From the NCBI GenBank assembly GCA_030538215.1, contig JAUNUM010000020.1, positions 1 through 37,207 of the forward strand: a DNA stretch of 37,207 bases, in the 5' to 3' direction. The translations under genes were made by a program, and so were the position numbers. Each line of letters opens with the position of its first letter. The stretch's first letter is position 1. Shown here in pieces: positions 1-9,709 of this stretch. The notes beneath the pieces are model-generated. The model saw only the letters and a program-made list of their open reading frames with translations. It was not told where the DNA came from and did no database searches. Source of the stretch: Bacteroidia bacterium. GTDB lineage: Bacteria > Bacteroidota > Bacteroidia > Bacteroidales > Dysgonomonadaceae.

Positions 1-244
1 GAGTAGTAATGACTTCACCCGTAATTCGCAACGCTTGCAATGCCACCATAATGGGCAATGTGCCATTGGTAAACAAACTAATATAAGGAACTTTCAGATA
101 CTCCGCCAAGGTTTTTTCCAATTCCTGATGATAGTGACCGTTATTGGTCAGCCATTTTCGCTCCCAAATATCTTTCAACAGGGGAATAAACTCTTCTAAA
201 GGGGGAAGAAGGGGGGAAGTAACGGTAATTGTATTTTTTTTCAT
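1..244 (-). CDS. DegT/DnrJ/EryC1/StrS-type sugar aminotransferase, N-terminal part
   Basis: Only the first 81 codons are in the window; the gene runs off the left edge. The translation opens with an ITVTSPLLPPLEEF segment, then WLTNNG and a TNGTLPIMVALQAL stretch, which is the usual N-terminus of PLP-dependent nucleotide-sugar aminotransferases of the VioA/DegT group. The catalytic lysine lies beyond the edge. The ATG overlaps the TGA of the flippase gene upstream (ATGA, 241-244), so translation is probably coupled. Because rfbA and rfbB sit just upstream, the likely substrate is dTDP-4-keto-6-deoxyglucose, giving a dTDP-4-amino-4,6-dideoxyhexose. The family is clear; the exact sugar is inferred from context. 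Confidence 0.85.
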   Translation of the reverse strand, partial: MKKNTITVTSPLLPPLEEFIPLLKDIWERKWLTNNGHYHQELEKTLAEYLKVPYISLFTNGTLPIMVALQALRITGEVITT

Positions 245-1692
245 TTGTATATTTTTTGTATAAACGGCATTACCGCCTGTTTTAATTCTTTATATTCATT
301 AATATTAGATTTTTCATAAAGCAGTATTATTATAATAGTGCCCATTGCAATCTGTAAAAACAAAATAATCCAATTATTCCAAGTCAGTAAGGATAATGGC
401 CAAATAACAATTGCCGTAAGGAAGGCAATTGCAAAAGCAGGCAAAATATCTTTTATCTGCTGCAATGTAGAATATTTTATTAAGGCAGCAGAATAATAGC
501 TGTTGAGATAAAAAGATATAAATGATGTAAATACACTTCCTAAAAGTAAGTACTCTATACCTAAAAAAACACCAAGGACAATAGGTAATATCATTATTAT
601 TTTTTTATAAACCTCAAGTTTCAAAAACAAATCAGACCTTCCTTTTACCTGCAACATGTTTAAGTTGATGGCATGAAGTGGGTAGAGCATTCCCGCGAAG
701 CACATGATTTGCAGGTATAATACTGCCGGCATCCATTTTTCACCAATAAGCGCCAATACCATTGGTTTGGCAATTGCTGCCATTCCGAGCATTAAAGCGA
801 ACGTTATCATCATGGTAATCTTTATTACTTTGCGATATGCCACCAACAATCGCTCTTCTTCGTTTTGTATAGTGCTTAATACCGGATAACTTACCCGCTG
901 AACAATAGATGTGAGGTTTTGGGAGAATATATTATTAAACTGTTCTGCCCGTGTGTACTGTCCCAGAATCGCGGGGGTGTAAAACTTTCCAATAACCAAG
1001 TAATACACGTTTTGAAAAACCGTTGCTATAATACCGGAAATCATTAACTTTGACCCAAAGCCGAAAAGCTCTCTAAAACTCCTTTTAGAAAACTGAAAGG
1101 AAGGACGCCAAGAGTTGAGTATCCACAAAAACAGTGAATTAAGAAATTGTCTGCTTATTTGTTGTGCTACTAAACTCCAAACCCCAAACCCGTAAAAAGC
1201 CATGCCAACACCTATAATTCCGCTCCCTACCGATGCTATAATGGATATTTTTGCTTGAGTTTTAAAATCTACGGCTTTTGCTAATAACGTGTATTGAATA
1301 ATCCCAAGTGCATTGAAAATAAGCACAATACCGACGACTCGGGTTATTACAGTTAATTTAGGCGTATTATAAAATTGACTTATAAGTGGTGCACACGCAT
1401 AGAGAACCAAATATAACAATAGGCTTACAATTAAATTATAGATAAAAACCGTATCATAATCTTTATCAGACGCATCAACTTTACGTATTAAAGCGTTGGA
1501 AAACCCACTATTGATTATCGAATTTGACACTGCTATAAAGATGGTAATCATCCCAATAAGTCCAAATTCTTGCGGGCTTAGCAACCGTGCCAAAATAAGA
1601 CCGACAAGAAATACAATTCCCGAACCGGCAATGTTGTCTATGGCGCTCCAGCTAACCCCTTTTAGCGCTTTGCTGCGTAATGAACCTTCCAT
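241..1692 (-). CDS. wzx: Wzx-type oligosaccharide flippase (MOP/MATE superfamily)
   Basis: An integral membrane protein of 483 residues with about a dozen hydrophobic segments and an N-terminal SLRSKALKGVSWSAIDNIAG stretch typical of the polysaccharide transporter (PST/Wzx) family. It should flip undecaprenyl-linked repeat units across the inner membrane. The frame is open back to an ATG at 1746, but that would overlap rfbB by 47 bases. The ATG at 1690-1692, 7 bases after the rfbB stop and preceded by AGGTGA, gives the normal family N-terminus, so I chose it. The stop overlaps the start of the next gene by four bases. Which repeat unit it carries cannot be read from the sequence. Confidence 0.9.
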   Translation of the reverse strand: MEGSLRSKALKGVSWSAIDNIAGSGIVFLVGLILARLLSPQEFGLIGMITIFIAVSNSIINSGFSNALIRKVDASDKDYDTVFIYNLIVSLLLYLVLYACAPLISQFYNTPKLTVITRVVGIVLIFNALGIIQYTLLAKAVDFKTQAKISIIASVGSGIIGVGMAFYGFGVWSLVAQQISRQFLNSLFLWILNSWRPSFQFSKRSFRELFGFGSKLMISGIIATVFQNVYYLVIGKFYTPAILGQYTRAEQFNNIFSQNLTSIVQRVSYPVLSTIQNEEERLLVAYRKVIKITMMITFALMLGMAAIAKPMVLALIGEKWMPAVLYLQIMCFAGMLYPLHAINLNMLQVKGRSDLFLKLEVYKKIIMILPIVLGVFLGIEYLLLGSVFTSFISFYLNSYYSAALIKYSTLQQIKDILPAFAIAFLTAIVIWPLSLLTWNNWIILFLQIAMGTIIIILLYEKSNINEYKELKQAVMPFIQKIYK

Positions 1693-1699
1693 CGAGAAA

Positions 1700-2764
1700 T
1701 CACCTATCGGAATACATATTGTCGTAATACATCTGGTATTCGCCACTCGTCACTTCATCCATCCATTCTTGATTTTCCAAATACCAGCGGATTGTTTTCT
1801 CAATTCCTTCTTCAAACTGTAATGATGGTTCCCAGCCTAGTTCGTTCTTTATCTTATTGGCGTCAATAGCATAACGCAAGTCATGTCCTGCTCTGTCTGT
1901 AACATAAGTAATTAATCTTTCAGATGCGCCCTCTGAATTACCTAATATTTTATCTGCGACTTTAATCATTACTTTTATCAAATCAATATTTCTCCATTCA
2001 TTAAAACCGCCAATATTATAGGTTTCTCGAGTTTTTCCTTCGTGAAAAACCAGATCAATAGCCCGAGCATGATCTTCTACATATAGCCAATCACGCACAT
2101 TCTCCCCTTTTCCATATACTGGAAGCGACTTGCCGTGACGGATATTGTTAATAAATAGAGGTATTAATTTCTCTGGAAATTGGTATGGTCCATAATTATT
2201 GGAACAATTAGAAATCACTGTTTGTAAACCATACGTATCTTGAAATGCCCGTACAAAATGATCAGATGCCGCTTTGCTTGCGGAGTAGGGCGAGTGTGGG
2301 TCATAACTGGTTTTCTCTGTAAAAAGGGTGTCATCGAACTCCAAAGCTCCGTACACTTCGTCTGTAGATACGTGATAGAATAAATGAGAGGAATAATCTT
2401 CTTTCCAACACTCTTTGGCGGCTTGCAGTAGACTTAAAGTGCCTATTACATTGGTTTGCGCAAATGTAAACGGGTCCTTAATGCTCCTGTCCACATGGCT
2501 TTCGGCAGCCAGGTGGATAACATCGCTTACTTTATGGCTTTTGAAAATGCTGAGTATGTTATCAAAATCGCAAATATCTGCTTTTATAAAAATATAATTG
2601 TTCTTTTTTTCAATATCTTTCAAATTTGTCAAATTACCGGCATAGGTGAGTTTGTCAAGATTGATAATTTGATACTCGGGGTACTTATTTACAAACAGGT
2701 GTACTACATGAGATCCAATGAAGCCTGCCCCTCCTGTTATTAATATGTTTTTTTTATATTTCAT
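1700..2764 (-). CDS. rfbB: dTDP-glucose 4,6-dehydratase (first copy)
   Basis: 354 residues, normal for RmlB. The N-terminal NAD-binding motif is GGAGFIGS (residues 11-18). The active-site STDEVYG and the [11 protein letters not shown] segment with the catalytic Tyr and Lys follow. The enzyme converts dTDP-glucose to dTDP-4-keto-6-deoxyglucose in the cytoplasm. The start overlaps the rfbA stop by four bases (2761-2764). A second copy lies at 9710-10789; the two proteins align throughout, but this copy has 11 residues ([11 protein letters not shown]) where the other has 19. It ends 7 bases before the flippase start, so it is in the middle of a tightly packed operon. Here it probably feeds the downstream aminotransferase, since no rfbC accompanies it. 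Confidence 0.96.
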   Translation of the reverse strand: MKYKKNILITGGAGFIGSHVVHLFVNKYPEYQIINLDKLTYAGNLTNLKDIEKKNNYIFIKADICDFDNILSIFKSHKVSDVIHLAAESHVDRSIKDPFTFAQTNVIGTLSLLQAAKECWKEDYSSHLFYHVSTDEVYGALEFDDTLFTEKTSYDPHSPYSASKAASDHFVRAFQDTYGLQTVISNCSNNYGPYQFPEKLIPLFINNIRHGKSLPVYGKGENVRDWLYVEDHARAIDLVFHEGKTRETYNIGGFNEWRNIDLIKVMIKVADKILGNSEGASERLITYVTDRAGHDLRYAIDANKIKNELGWEPSLQFEEGIEKTIRWYLENQEWMDEVTSGEYQMYYDNMYSDR

Positions 2765-3633
2765 TTTAACAAGTTTAATAAGTATTGACCGTATTGATTT
2801 TTTCTCATGGGTTCAGCTAGTCTAAGGATATCGTCTTTATTTATCCATCCTTTTTTATAAGCTATTTCTTCAAGACAGGCGATTTTTAAACCTTGCCTTT
2901 TCTCAATAACCTCAACAAAAGTAGATGCTTCTGAAAGTGACTCGTGAGTTCCGGTATCTAACCAAGCAAATCCTCTCCCCAATAATTGTACTTTTAAGGT
3001 CTTCTCTTTTAAGAACTCTTGATTAACAGTAGTTATCTCTAATTCTCCGCGTGCTGAGGGCTTAATATTTTTGGCTACTTTTACTACTCTATTTGGATAA
3101 AAATACAATCCAACAACGGCATAATTTGATTTTGGACTCGTCGGTTTCTCCTCAATACTGAGTACATTTCCCTGTTTATCAAACTCAGCAACTCCGTATC
3201 GCTCCGGGTCGTTTACGTAGTAACCAAAAACAGTAGCTTGGTTCAATTTTTCGGCATTTTGAACTGCCGCTTCCAGCATCGGGCGAAAGCCTTGTCCATA
3301 GAAAATATTATCTCCCAGCACCAAACAAGCCGAGTCATTACCTATAAACTGTTCTCCAATTATAAATGCTTGAGCCAGTCCGTCGGGTGAGGGCTGCTCT
3401 GCATATTCAAACTTTACGCCGTAGTCGGAGCCATCGCCTAATAGCCTTTTGAAACCAGGCAAATCTTGTGGAGTAGAAATAATTAAGATATCCTTTATTC
3501 CAGCCAGCATAAGTGCTGAAACGGGATAATACACCATTGGTTTATCATAAATCGGAAGAAGCTGTTTGCTAATTCCTTTGGTTATCGGGTATAATCGAGT
3601 GCCGGAGCCTCCAGCAAGAACAATTCCTTTCAT
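2761..3633 (-). CDS. rfbA: Glucose-1-phosphate thymidylyltransferase (first copy)
   Basis: 290 residues, the usual length of RmlA. The N-terminal nucleotide-binding signature [18 protein letters not shown] is complete and is followed by [18 protein letters not shown] and the LGDNIFYG segment that includes the metal-binding Asp are also present. It makes dTDP-glucose from glucose-1-phosphate and dTTP. It lies 3 bases downstream of the UDP-sugar dehydrogenase gene and overlaps rfbB by four bases. The second copy at 11887-12759 is very similar in protein sequence, consistent with an in-genome duplication or parallel acquisition with a second sugar pathway. Confidence 0.96.
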   Translation of the reverse strand: MKGIVLAGGSGTRLYPITKGISKQLLPIYDKPMVYYPVSALMLAGIKDILIISTPQDLPGFKRLLGDGSDYGVKFEYAEQPSPDGLAQAFIIGEQFIGNDSACLVLGDNIFYGQGFRPMLEAAVQNAEKLNQATVFGYYVNDPERYGVAEFDKQGNVLSIEEKPTSPKSNYAVVGLYFYPNRVVKVAKNIKPSARGELEITTVNQEFLKEKTLKVQLLGRGFAWLDTGTHESLSEASTFVEVIEKRQGLKIACLEEIAYKKGWINKDDILRLAEPMRKNQYGQYLLNLLK

Positions 3634-3636
3634 GAT

Positions 3637-4896
3637 TTATAATTTTGCATCAACTTTTTCCAATATTCCTTTCACATCATACACCACACTTTTGCCGTTT
3701 ACCGCTGAAGAGATATCGAGCGTCTTAAATTCATTATGGGCTACCGCCAACACCACCGCATCAAACTTATCCTCCGGCAAGTCACTCAACACCTCCACGC
3801 CATATTCGTGCTTTGCAATAGTCGGATTTGCCCATGGATCGTGAATAGTTACATTTACGTTATACTCTTGCAATGTTTTTACAATATCAATAACTTTAGT
3901 ATTGCGCACATCGGGGCAATTCTCTTTAAAAGTAAAACCTAATATTAATACATTCGAATTTAATACCTGAATGCCTTTTTTTAGCATCAGCTTCACCACT
4001 TGTTTGGCCACATATTCGCCCATACTGTCGTTCATACGGCGTCCTGAGAGAATAATTTCGGGGTTATAACCATAGCGCTGCGCGGCTTGCGCTAAATAAT
4101 ACGGATCTACTCCTATGCAATGTCCACCAACCAATCCGGGTCTAAAAGGAAGGAAATTCCATTTGGTTCCAGCTGCAGTCAACACATCATGGGTGTCAAT
4201 ATCCATACGATTAAATATCTTTGCCAATTCATTTACAAAGGCAATATTGATATCTCGTTGTGCATTTTCTATTACCTTGGCGGCTTCGGCTACTTTAATA
4301 GTGGGGGCTAAATGTGTGCCAGCAGTAATAACTGAAGCATACACCTCGTTAATAATTTTACCGATTTCGGGTGTGCTGCCGGAAGTAACTTTCAGTATTT
4401 TTTCCACTGTGTGCTCTTTATCGCCGGGGTTGATACGCTCGGGGCTGTAGCCTGCAAAAAAATCTTTATTGAATTTTAATCCGCTTACTCGCTCTACTAC
4501 TGGAATACATTCGTCTTCAGTAACTCCGGGATAAACGGTAGATTCGTAAACTACAATATCTCCTGTGGAAATTACTTTTCCCACGGTTTCACTGGCCTTG
4601 TAAAGCGGTGTAAGGTCGGGATTATTATTTCTGTCAACCGGCGTGGGCACTGTAACTATATAAAAGTTGCAATCTCTAATCTTCTCAATATCTGATGTGC
4701 ATACAAACCCATTGCTGATAGCAGATTGCAATAAACTGTCTTCAATTTCGAGGGTACTATCATGCCCACTCATTAACTCTTTTACGCGACTTTGGTTGAT
4801 GTCGAAACCGACTGTTTTATATTTTGTGCTGAATAACCGAGCTAATGGCAATCCTACATAACCTAGACCGATAACGGCAATGCGAATATCATTCAT
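3637..4896 (-). CDS. tviB: UDP-N-acetylhexosamine 6-dehydrogenase (TviB/WbpO type)
   Basis: 419 residues. The N-terminal Rossmann motif is GLGYVGLP, the central helix carries [15 protein letters not shown], and the catalytic cysteine is Cys260 in [12 protein letters not shown]. The C-terminal UDP-binding domain has [14 protein letters not shown]. From memory the sequence follows Salmonella TviB closely. The enzyme oxidises C6 of UDP-GlcNAc or UDP-GalNAc to the uronic acid with two NAD+. The gene directly upstream encodes the matching C4 epimerase, so the pair should yield UDP-GalNAcA. It lies 13 bases after that gene's stop and 3 bases before rfbA. The order of the two reactions cannot be decided here. 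Confidence 0.92.
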   Translation of the reverse strand: MNDIRIAVIGLGYVGLPLARLFSTKYKTVGFDINQSRVKELMSGHDSTLEIEDSLLQSAISNGFVCTSDIEKIRDCNFYIVTVPTPVDRNNNPDLTPLYKASETVGKVISTGDIVVYESTVYPGVTEDECIPVVERVSGLKFNKDFFAGYSPERINPGDKEHTVEKILKVTSGSTPEIGKIINEVYASVITAGTHLAPTIKVAEAAKVIENAQRDINIAFVNELAKIFNRMDIDTHDVLTAAGTKWNFLPFRPGLVGGHCIGVDPYYLAQAAQRYGYNPEIILSGRRMNDSMGEYVAKQVVKLMLKKGIQVLNSNVLILGFTFKENCPDVRNTKVIDIVKTLQEYNVNVTIHDPWANPTIAKHEYGVEVLSDLPEDKFDAVVLAVAHNEFKTLDISSAVNGKSVVYDVKGILEKVDAKL

Positions 4897-4909
4897 ATTT
4901 ATACTCTAT

Positions 4910-5923
4910 TTACTTTGTATTTGAAGGCAAATCCATCGTCTCCCTATTATAATTCTCCCAATACCATTTTACGGCTTCTTTCAGCCCTTCTCTCATCGAA
5001 TATTGGGGATTATACCCTAATAACGTTTTCGCTTTATCAATGTTTGCCAGCGAATGCGGAATATCTCCGGCACGATTTGGGCCATGTCGTATTTCCACAT
5101 TAGCAATCTCTTTGTCATATTCCGATAAAAACTCTTTCAGGAAGCCAACCAATTGATTCAAGGTAGTTCTTTCGCCGTAAGCGGTGTTATACACTGTATT
5201 TACCGCATCAGGATTTTCGGTTTCCATTGCCAACAAGTTCATTTGAATCACGTTGTCGATATATGTAAAATCGCGACTATATTCTCCATCTCCATTGATT
5301 ACCGGCGATTCGTGCGCTATCAGTTTTTTTACAAACAAGGGGATAACAGCAGCATAAGCTCCGTTTGGGTCTTGTCGTCGTCCGAATACATTAAAATAAC
5401 GCAATCCGATACATTCTATACTGTATGTTCTGGAAAACACATCGGCATACAACTCGTTCACATATTTTGTAACAGCATAGGGCGACAAAGGTTTACCGAT
5501 AACATCCTCTACCTTTGGTAATGACTTGCTATCGCCATACGTAGAAGAACTGGCTGCATAAATAAATCGTTTTACGCCGGCATCGCGACTTGCTATTAGC
5601 ATATTTAGAAATCCCGAAACATTCACGTCATTGGACGTAATGGGATCTTTTATGGAGCGGGGAACAGAACCCAATGCCGCTTCGTGAAATACATATTCAA
5701 TATTTTCAACAGCTCTTCTGCAATCTTCCATATTCCGGATATCACCCACTTGCAGGGTAAATGCGTCGGGGTGTTTTTCCAGCAAAGGCAACAAATTATC
5801 AATTTTACCCGTTGCGAAATTATCAAGACAGACAACTTTATTACCGTGCCGTAATAATTCTTCGCATATGTTAGAACCGATAAATCCAGCCCCACCGGTA
5901 ACTAATATTTTCTTTGGATTCAT
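4910..5923 (-). CDS. tviC: UDP-N-acetylglucosamine 4-epimerase (TviC/WbpP type)
   Basis: A 337-residue extended short-chain dehydrogenase/reductase. It has the NAD motif TGGAGFIGS near residue 9, AASSSTYGDS, the catalytic PYAVTKYVNELYADVF segment and GLRYFNVFGRRQDPNGAY. These features match TviC/WbpP, which interconvert UDP-GlcNAc/UDP-GalNAc or their uronic acids, rather than GalE for unacetylated sugars. Its partner dehydrogenase is 13 bases downstream. It follows the Wzz gene by 27 bases. WbpP is the Pseudomonas name for the same type. The pairing with a TviB-like gene is the best support for the substrate; the kinetic preference is not visible. Confidence 0.9.
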   Translation of the reverse strand: MNPKKILVTGGAGFIGSNICEELLRHGNKVVCLDNFATGKIDNLLPLLEKHPDAFTLQVGDIRNMEDCRRAVENIEYVFHEAALGSVPRSIKDPITSNDVNVSGFLNMLIASRDAGVKRFIYAASSSTYGDSKSLPKVEDVIGKPLSPYAVTKYVNELYADVFSRTYSIECIGLRYFNVFGRRQDPNGAYAAVIPLFVKKLIAHESPVINGDGEYSRDFTYIDNVIQMNLLAMETENPDAVNTVYNTAYGERTTLNQLVGFLKEFLSEYDKEIANVEIRHGPNRAGDIPHSLANIDKAKTLLGYNPQYSMREGLKEAVKWYWENYNRETMDLPSNTK

Positions 5924-5950
5924 GTATTTGATTTATTATTGCATTTTAGG

Positions 5951-7096
5951 TTACTTATTTATGCTTTTTCGTATTTCCCTAATAAACGGTTTAACCAACA
6001 CCCATCCCATAGAAAAAATTAATCCCAGCATAAGAAATACCGCCATGATCATCGATTTTTTAGGCGCACTTTTTTCATGCGGTACTACAACCGGATCTAT
6101 AACGGTAAGCACAGGAGTAGACTGCTTAACGGACAACTTGGCTTGTTCTAATTGTTTCGCCAACTCATTATAAATAGTAAAAGCAATATCGTACTCGCTA
6201 CTCAATCGACGTTCGGTTGCTTGTGCTGTAGCGGTTACGAGGCCACGATTAGCATCTTGATATGCAGCTAAATTAGTTTGTTTTTGTAGAAAATCTCTAC
6301 GTGCCTCATTATAACTGGCTTGTACAAAGCGAAGATTATCCTGTTCTTTTTGTGCTTTGAAGTTTTTCACATAACGCTCCAACACGTTGTATAGTTGCTG
6401 CGAGATAACCGCTACGGCTTCGGCTTCAGGAAATGTGTAGCCTAACTTTATATAGCCGTCTTTTGAGTTACTCTCAAACTGTATATTGGCGTTAATTATA
6501 TCATAGACATCCTTTTCATCATCGGTTAATGTGACTATTTCTCCTGTTAGAGTATCGGCATAAATGATTGAGTTGTCTTCTGTTTTACTGCCAGAACGAA
6601 CAGCCGAAAGAATGGTTTCCGGCAAACCGATGGTGTATTTTTTCACACCATTGAGAAAACTCTTTGGTTGGTATTTTTTATCGGTATAATATTCGTAAAG
6701 GGTAATAGGAGTAGATGATTTTTTTACCGTGATAGGCGTAGCCATGATCTCTTTGCCGAAAGGAGCGCTCTTTACAATATGCGGATAGACTGAAGGTGAA
6801 AGTGTTTCACCGGACATGGCAGAGCCTAAGTTTACCCCCATCATGGATGCTAAGCCACCTAAATTGCCACCTCCTTTATTGCCGGTTTGTGGTACAACTG
6901 TGCAACTTGCAGAATAAGATACCGGCGATGTGAAGGCTATAAAGATACCCAACAGAAAGAATACGGCCGTAACAATAAGAATAAACTTACGTTGTTGCCA
7001 CAGTTTCACCAGAATATCCTTTAAATCTATTTCGTCCGACTCATTAGTAGCCACAGTAGGCTTTTCCATATATGTTTTATCTTCTTTCATACTCAT
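5951..7096 (-). CDS. wzz: Wzz-type chain-length determinant protein
   Basis: 381 residues with the polysaccharide co-polymerase layout: a cytoplasmic N-terminus (residues 1-36), a first membrane helix at about 37-58, a long periplasmic region with coiled-coil character (about 245-320, rich in Q, E, A and R), and a second helix at about 347-367 followed by a basic tail. It should control polysaccharide chain length together with the exporter encoded just upstream. No tyrosine-kinase domain is fused. Start and upstream stop share one base (TAATG at 7096), which suggests coupled translation. A second in-frame ATG lies two codons downstream, so the start could be 7090. Confidence 0.88.
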   Translation of the reverse strand: MSMKEDKTYMEKPTVATNESDEIDLKDILVKLWQQRKFILIVTAVFFLLGIFIAFTSPVSYSASCTVVPQTGNKGGGNLGGLASMMGVNLGSAMSGETLSPSVYPHIVKSAPFGKEIMATPITVKKSSTPITLYEYYTDKKYQPKSFLNGVKKYTIGLPETILSAVRSGSKTEDNSIIYADTLTGEIVTLTDDEKDVYDIINANIQFESNSKDGYIKLGYTFPEAEAVAVISQQLYNVLERYVKNFKAQKEQDNLRFVQASYNEARRDFLQKQTNLAAYQDANRGLVTATAQATERRLSSEYDIAFTIYNELAKQLEQAKLSVKQSTPVLTVIDPVVVPHEKSAPKKSMIMAVFLMLGLIFSMGWVLVKPFIREIRKSINK

Positions 7097-9492
7097 TATT
7101 TAGCCAAATTAGTGATAATGAGACCTAATGTTGCTAACGAAGTTGTTATACCTATAATACTTTGCAACGATATTGGTTCTCTATCCGGCTTTTCCGGAAC
7201 AACTATTTCACAGCCCGGTTCAATCTTCGCCCATCGCCCCGAGGCAACTTTCCCGTTCATATAAATTACAAACGGTTTGCTTTTCATGGCTAAACGAGAG
7301 TAGCCTCCGGCTTGGCGAATATAACTGTCCATGGTCATCCGTTTGGCGTAGGTAACCGTGTTTGGATATAGTACGCCTCCCGATATTCGCACAGTATTGT
7401 TGTATTCGGGTATAGTTAATACATCACCTTCTCTCAAAACGATATCGTCATCTCCACCCGGCTTCTTCAATGCTTTCTCCAAATCAATTCCAACGTATTG
7501 CTCCCGTATTAACAAACTATCTAAATTTAATGAATCTGTATTTATCTTATCTGTACGCATTTTTGCTTCCAAAGCATCTTTCATTCTTTTCAGCTCAGCA
7601 TCATTTAATTGTCTCAGCAAGCGTGCTCCTTTTGTGTATGCATAATCTGTTACGCCACCTGCACGCTTTACTAAAGAGGATAGTCTTTCGTTTTTATGCA
7701 TTTTGGCGTATTGCCCGCCAAATAACACTTCACCCGAAACAGTAATATTTTCCTGTTCTTCGTATCCGGGTGAACGGCGTACCACTACCTGATCGAAAGG
7801 TTCTAATACAAAAGAAGGAGCATTTGAAACAATTTCTCCATCGCGCAAAGAAAAACTAAAGGCTTCTCCCGAAGCAGAGGTTCTACTGGTACTTGAGGGA
7901 TTTTTTATTCTCCTGTACACATCAATTCGGGCAGTTGAAGCAGACTCTTTTAACCCACCGGCTTGTAAAATAATATCTTCAATGCGCATATTGGTTGCAT
8001 ATGGATAACTGTCGGGCCTACGCACTTCACCACCGACATAAACCGTAAGGCTATCTTCCAACGAAAGTACGGAGGGAATATGTAATCGATCGTTTCGCTG
8101 TAACGTAATGTCGGCAATTTGATTATTTAAAAGAGCGCTCAAATCGAATGACTGCATTGTTTGAGTTTTATCTTCGTTTTCTCTATATAGAAGTGCTCGT
8201 TGAGTATAAGCATCACCGGTTACGCCTTGCGCGATGGCTACAAGACCTTTTACTGTTTTTATCTGATCGCCAATAGCATATTGTCCGGGACGATAAACAG
8301 CTCCGGTAATTTCCACTCTATTGGTAAACCGGGTAAGAATATCTCCTACAAATACCTCATCCCCATCTTGCATATTGAAGTATGCATATTGATTGTTGTT
8401 AAGGGTGTGTGCCTGCATTTCGGCACTTCCTTTACGAAGCAGTGATACATTACCTTTAAAAGCATTTCCGGTAAAACCACCGGCAAAGCGTATTAGATCC
8501 TGTAATGTCTCATTTTGGTGCATTTCGTACCACATGGGGCGCTTCACTTCTCCTGTTATTTGCGAAAGGATTCCATAAGGCGCTACTCGCACGATATCGC
8601 CGTCGCGCAGGGTGATATCACCCATATTATTCCCATTCATCAAATATTCATACAAATCAACGGTAGAAGCAATTTTTCCGTTTCTAAATACATGAATATT
8701 ACGCAAACTTCCTATTTTGTTTGGACCACCCGAAATATATAATGCCTGAAATGCTGATGCAAAAGATGAGAGTGTATAGGTGCCGGGCGTAACTACTTCA
8801 CCCATTACATTTACCCTTATAGTACGCACATTTCCTACAGATATGGCAAGAAAAGTGCCCGGATTTTCGGAGTCAAGATCTGAGTAGATAGATGAAAACT
8901 CATTACGAATACGCGATTCCGCTTGCTGTACGCTCAAGCCGCTCAATTGAATACGTCCTAATCCGGGAACTGTTATGTGCCCATCGGGAGCAATGGTGTA
9001 ACGAACATTTAGTTCGGAGTTTCCCCACACGTCAATAATTGCTTCGTCACCAGGGCCAAGCACGTAATTAGCCGGCGTGGGCATATTCATGTTGGGAGCA
9101 AACGTGAGGTTGTCGGAAGAGAAAAAATCGTGTCCATATACCTTATCTTCTTGGGCAATAGTGTCTATGGCTAGTGGTATTGAGGATAAGGGGCGAGTAA
9201 TGATGGTGTCATTTCTCAATGTGCCGAATTGTGAATTATAGTTAGAGCTTAATCGTGTATTGGCTTGCGTTTTCCCTTGTCCTGCATATTGATTTCTTAT
9301 CCGCTGAAGCTGGCTGGCAGTAGCTCCTTTTTTAGTTAATTCCTGAAATATTTGTTGCTGAGACATTCCGGAATCGGAGTAACGTTTAATTTCTATCATC
9401 ACCTGCTGATCGCTCATTTGTGCAAGCAGACTTGCAGATAGTAGTAGAAATAAGATGGTTAACAGTCTGATTGATGGATATTTTTTTCGCAT
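7096..9492 (-). CDS. Polysaccharide export protein with SLBB repeats (Wza-like)
   Basis: 798 residues. It begins with a signal peptide (basic MRKK, a hydrophobic run to about residue 24, then AQ). A poly_export domain starts near residue 140 (YVLGPGDEAIIDVWG). I count about six SLBB modules after it, each with a GEV...PG/P core and an A-GG end, at roughly 225, 310, 390, 480, 580 and 700. The end is hydrophobic (IIGITTSLATLGLIITNL), as in Bacteroidetes relatives. The protein should form the outer-membrane exit channel for the polysaccharide. It is the first gene of the capsule unit and sits behind a 217-bp untranslated region with a promoter-like box. Confidence 0.9.
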   Translation of the reverse strand: MRKKYPSIRLLTILFLLLSASLLAQMSDQQVMIEIKRYSDSGMSQQQIFQELTKKGATASQLQRIRNQYAGQGKTQANTRLSSNYNSQFGTLRNDTIITRPLSSIPLAIDTIAQEDKVYGHDFFSSDNLTFAPNMNMPTPANYVLGPGDEAIIDVWGNSELNVRYTIAPDGHITVPGLGRIQLSGLSVQQAESRIRNEFSSIYSDLDSENPGTFLAISVGNVRTIRVNVMGEVVTPGTYTLSSFASAFQALYISGGPNKIGSLRNIHVFRNGKIASTVDLYEYLMNGNNMGDITLRDGDIVRVAPYGILSQITGEVKRPMWYEMHQNETLQDLIRFAGGFTGNAFKGNVSLLRKGSAEMQAHTLNNNQYAYFNMQDGDEVFVGDILTRFTNRVEITGAVYRPGQYAIGDQIKTVKGLVAIAQGVTGDAYTQRALLYRENEDKTQTMQSFDLSALLNNQIADITLQRNDRLHIPSVLSLEDSLTVYVGGEVRRPDSYPYATNMRIEDIILQAGGLKESASTARIDVYRRIKNPSSTSRTSASGEAFSFSLRDGEIVSNAPSFVLEPFDQVVVRRSPGYEEQENITVSGEVLFGGQYAKMHKNERLSSLVKRAGGVTDYAYTKGARLLRQLNDAELKRMKDALEAKMRTDKINTDSLNLDSLLIREQYVGIDLEKALKKPGGDDDIVLREGDVLTIPEYNNTVRISGGVLYPNTVTYAKRMTMDSYIRQAGGYSRLAMKSKPFVIYMNGKVASGRWAKIEPGCEIVVPEKPDREPISLQSIIGITTSLATLGLIITNLAK

Positions 9493-9577
9493 AGCACTTT
9501 GTGTATAATTAAATCATTTGAGTAGATATATAGCTGTTTCATTATTAACCTGTGTACAGTACAGATAAAATTAACAA

Positions 9578-9585
9578 CAAAAGTA
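9578..9585 (-). promoter_or_regulatory. Promoter -7 box for the capsule/export operon
   Basis: On the minus strand the bases read TACTTTTG, a full match to the Bacteroidetes -7 consensus TAnnTTTG. A start of transcription near 9571 would leave a leader of about 80 bases before the SLBB gene. There is no convincing -33 TTTG at 19-21 bases. The surrounding ATTACTTTTGTT is repeated almost exactly in front of the rfbA copy at 12791, so both sugar units may be driven in the same way. The rest of the 9493-9709 gap is AT-rich and shows no other gene. Confidence 0.45.
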
Positions 9586-9709
9586 ATAGTTTAATTTCAA
9601 ATAGATGTACTATTATTTATTAAAATGTCTCAAATGTCTATTTTCTTACAAGAATTTTTACATAGCAAACTGTGAATCTATAGATACAAGTATTGTACTT
9701 CTACAGCCT

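Noticed and set aside
196..220. Purine-rich run of G and A near the left edge
   Set aside because: It encodes the SPLLPPLEEF segment that is normal for this aminotransferase family, so it needs no separate explanation.
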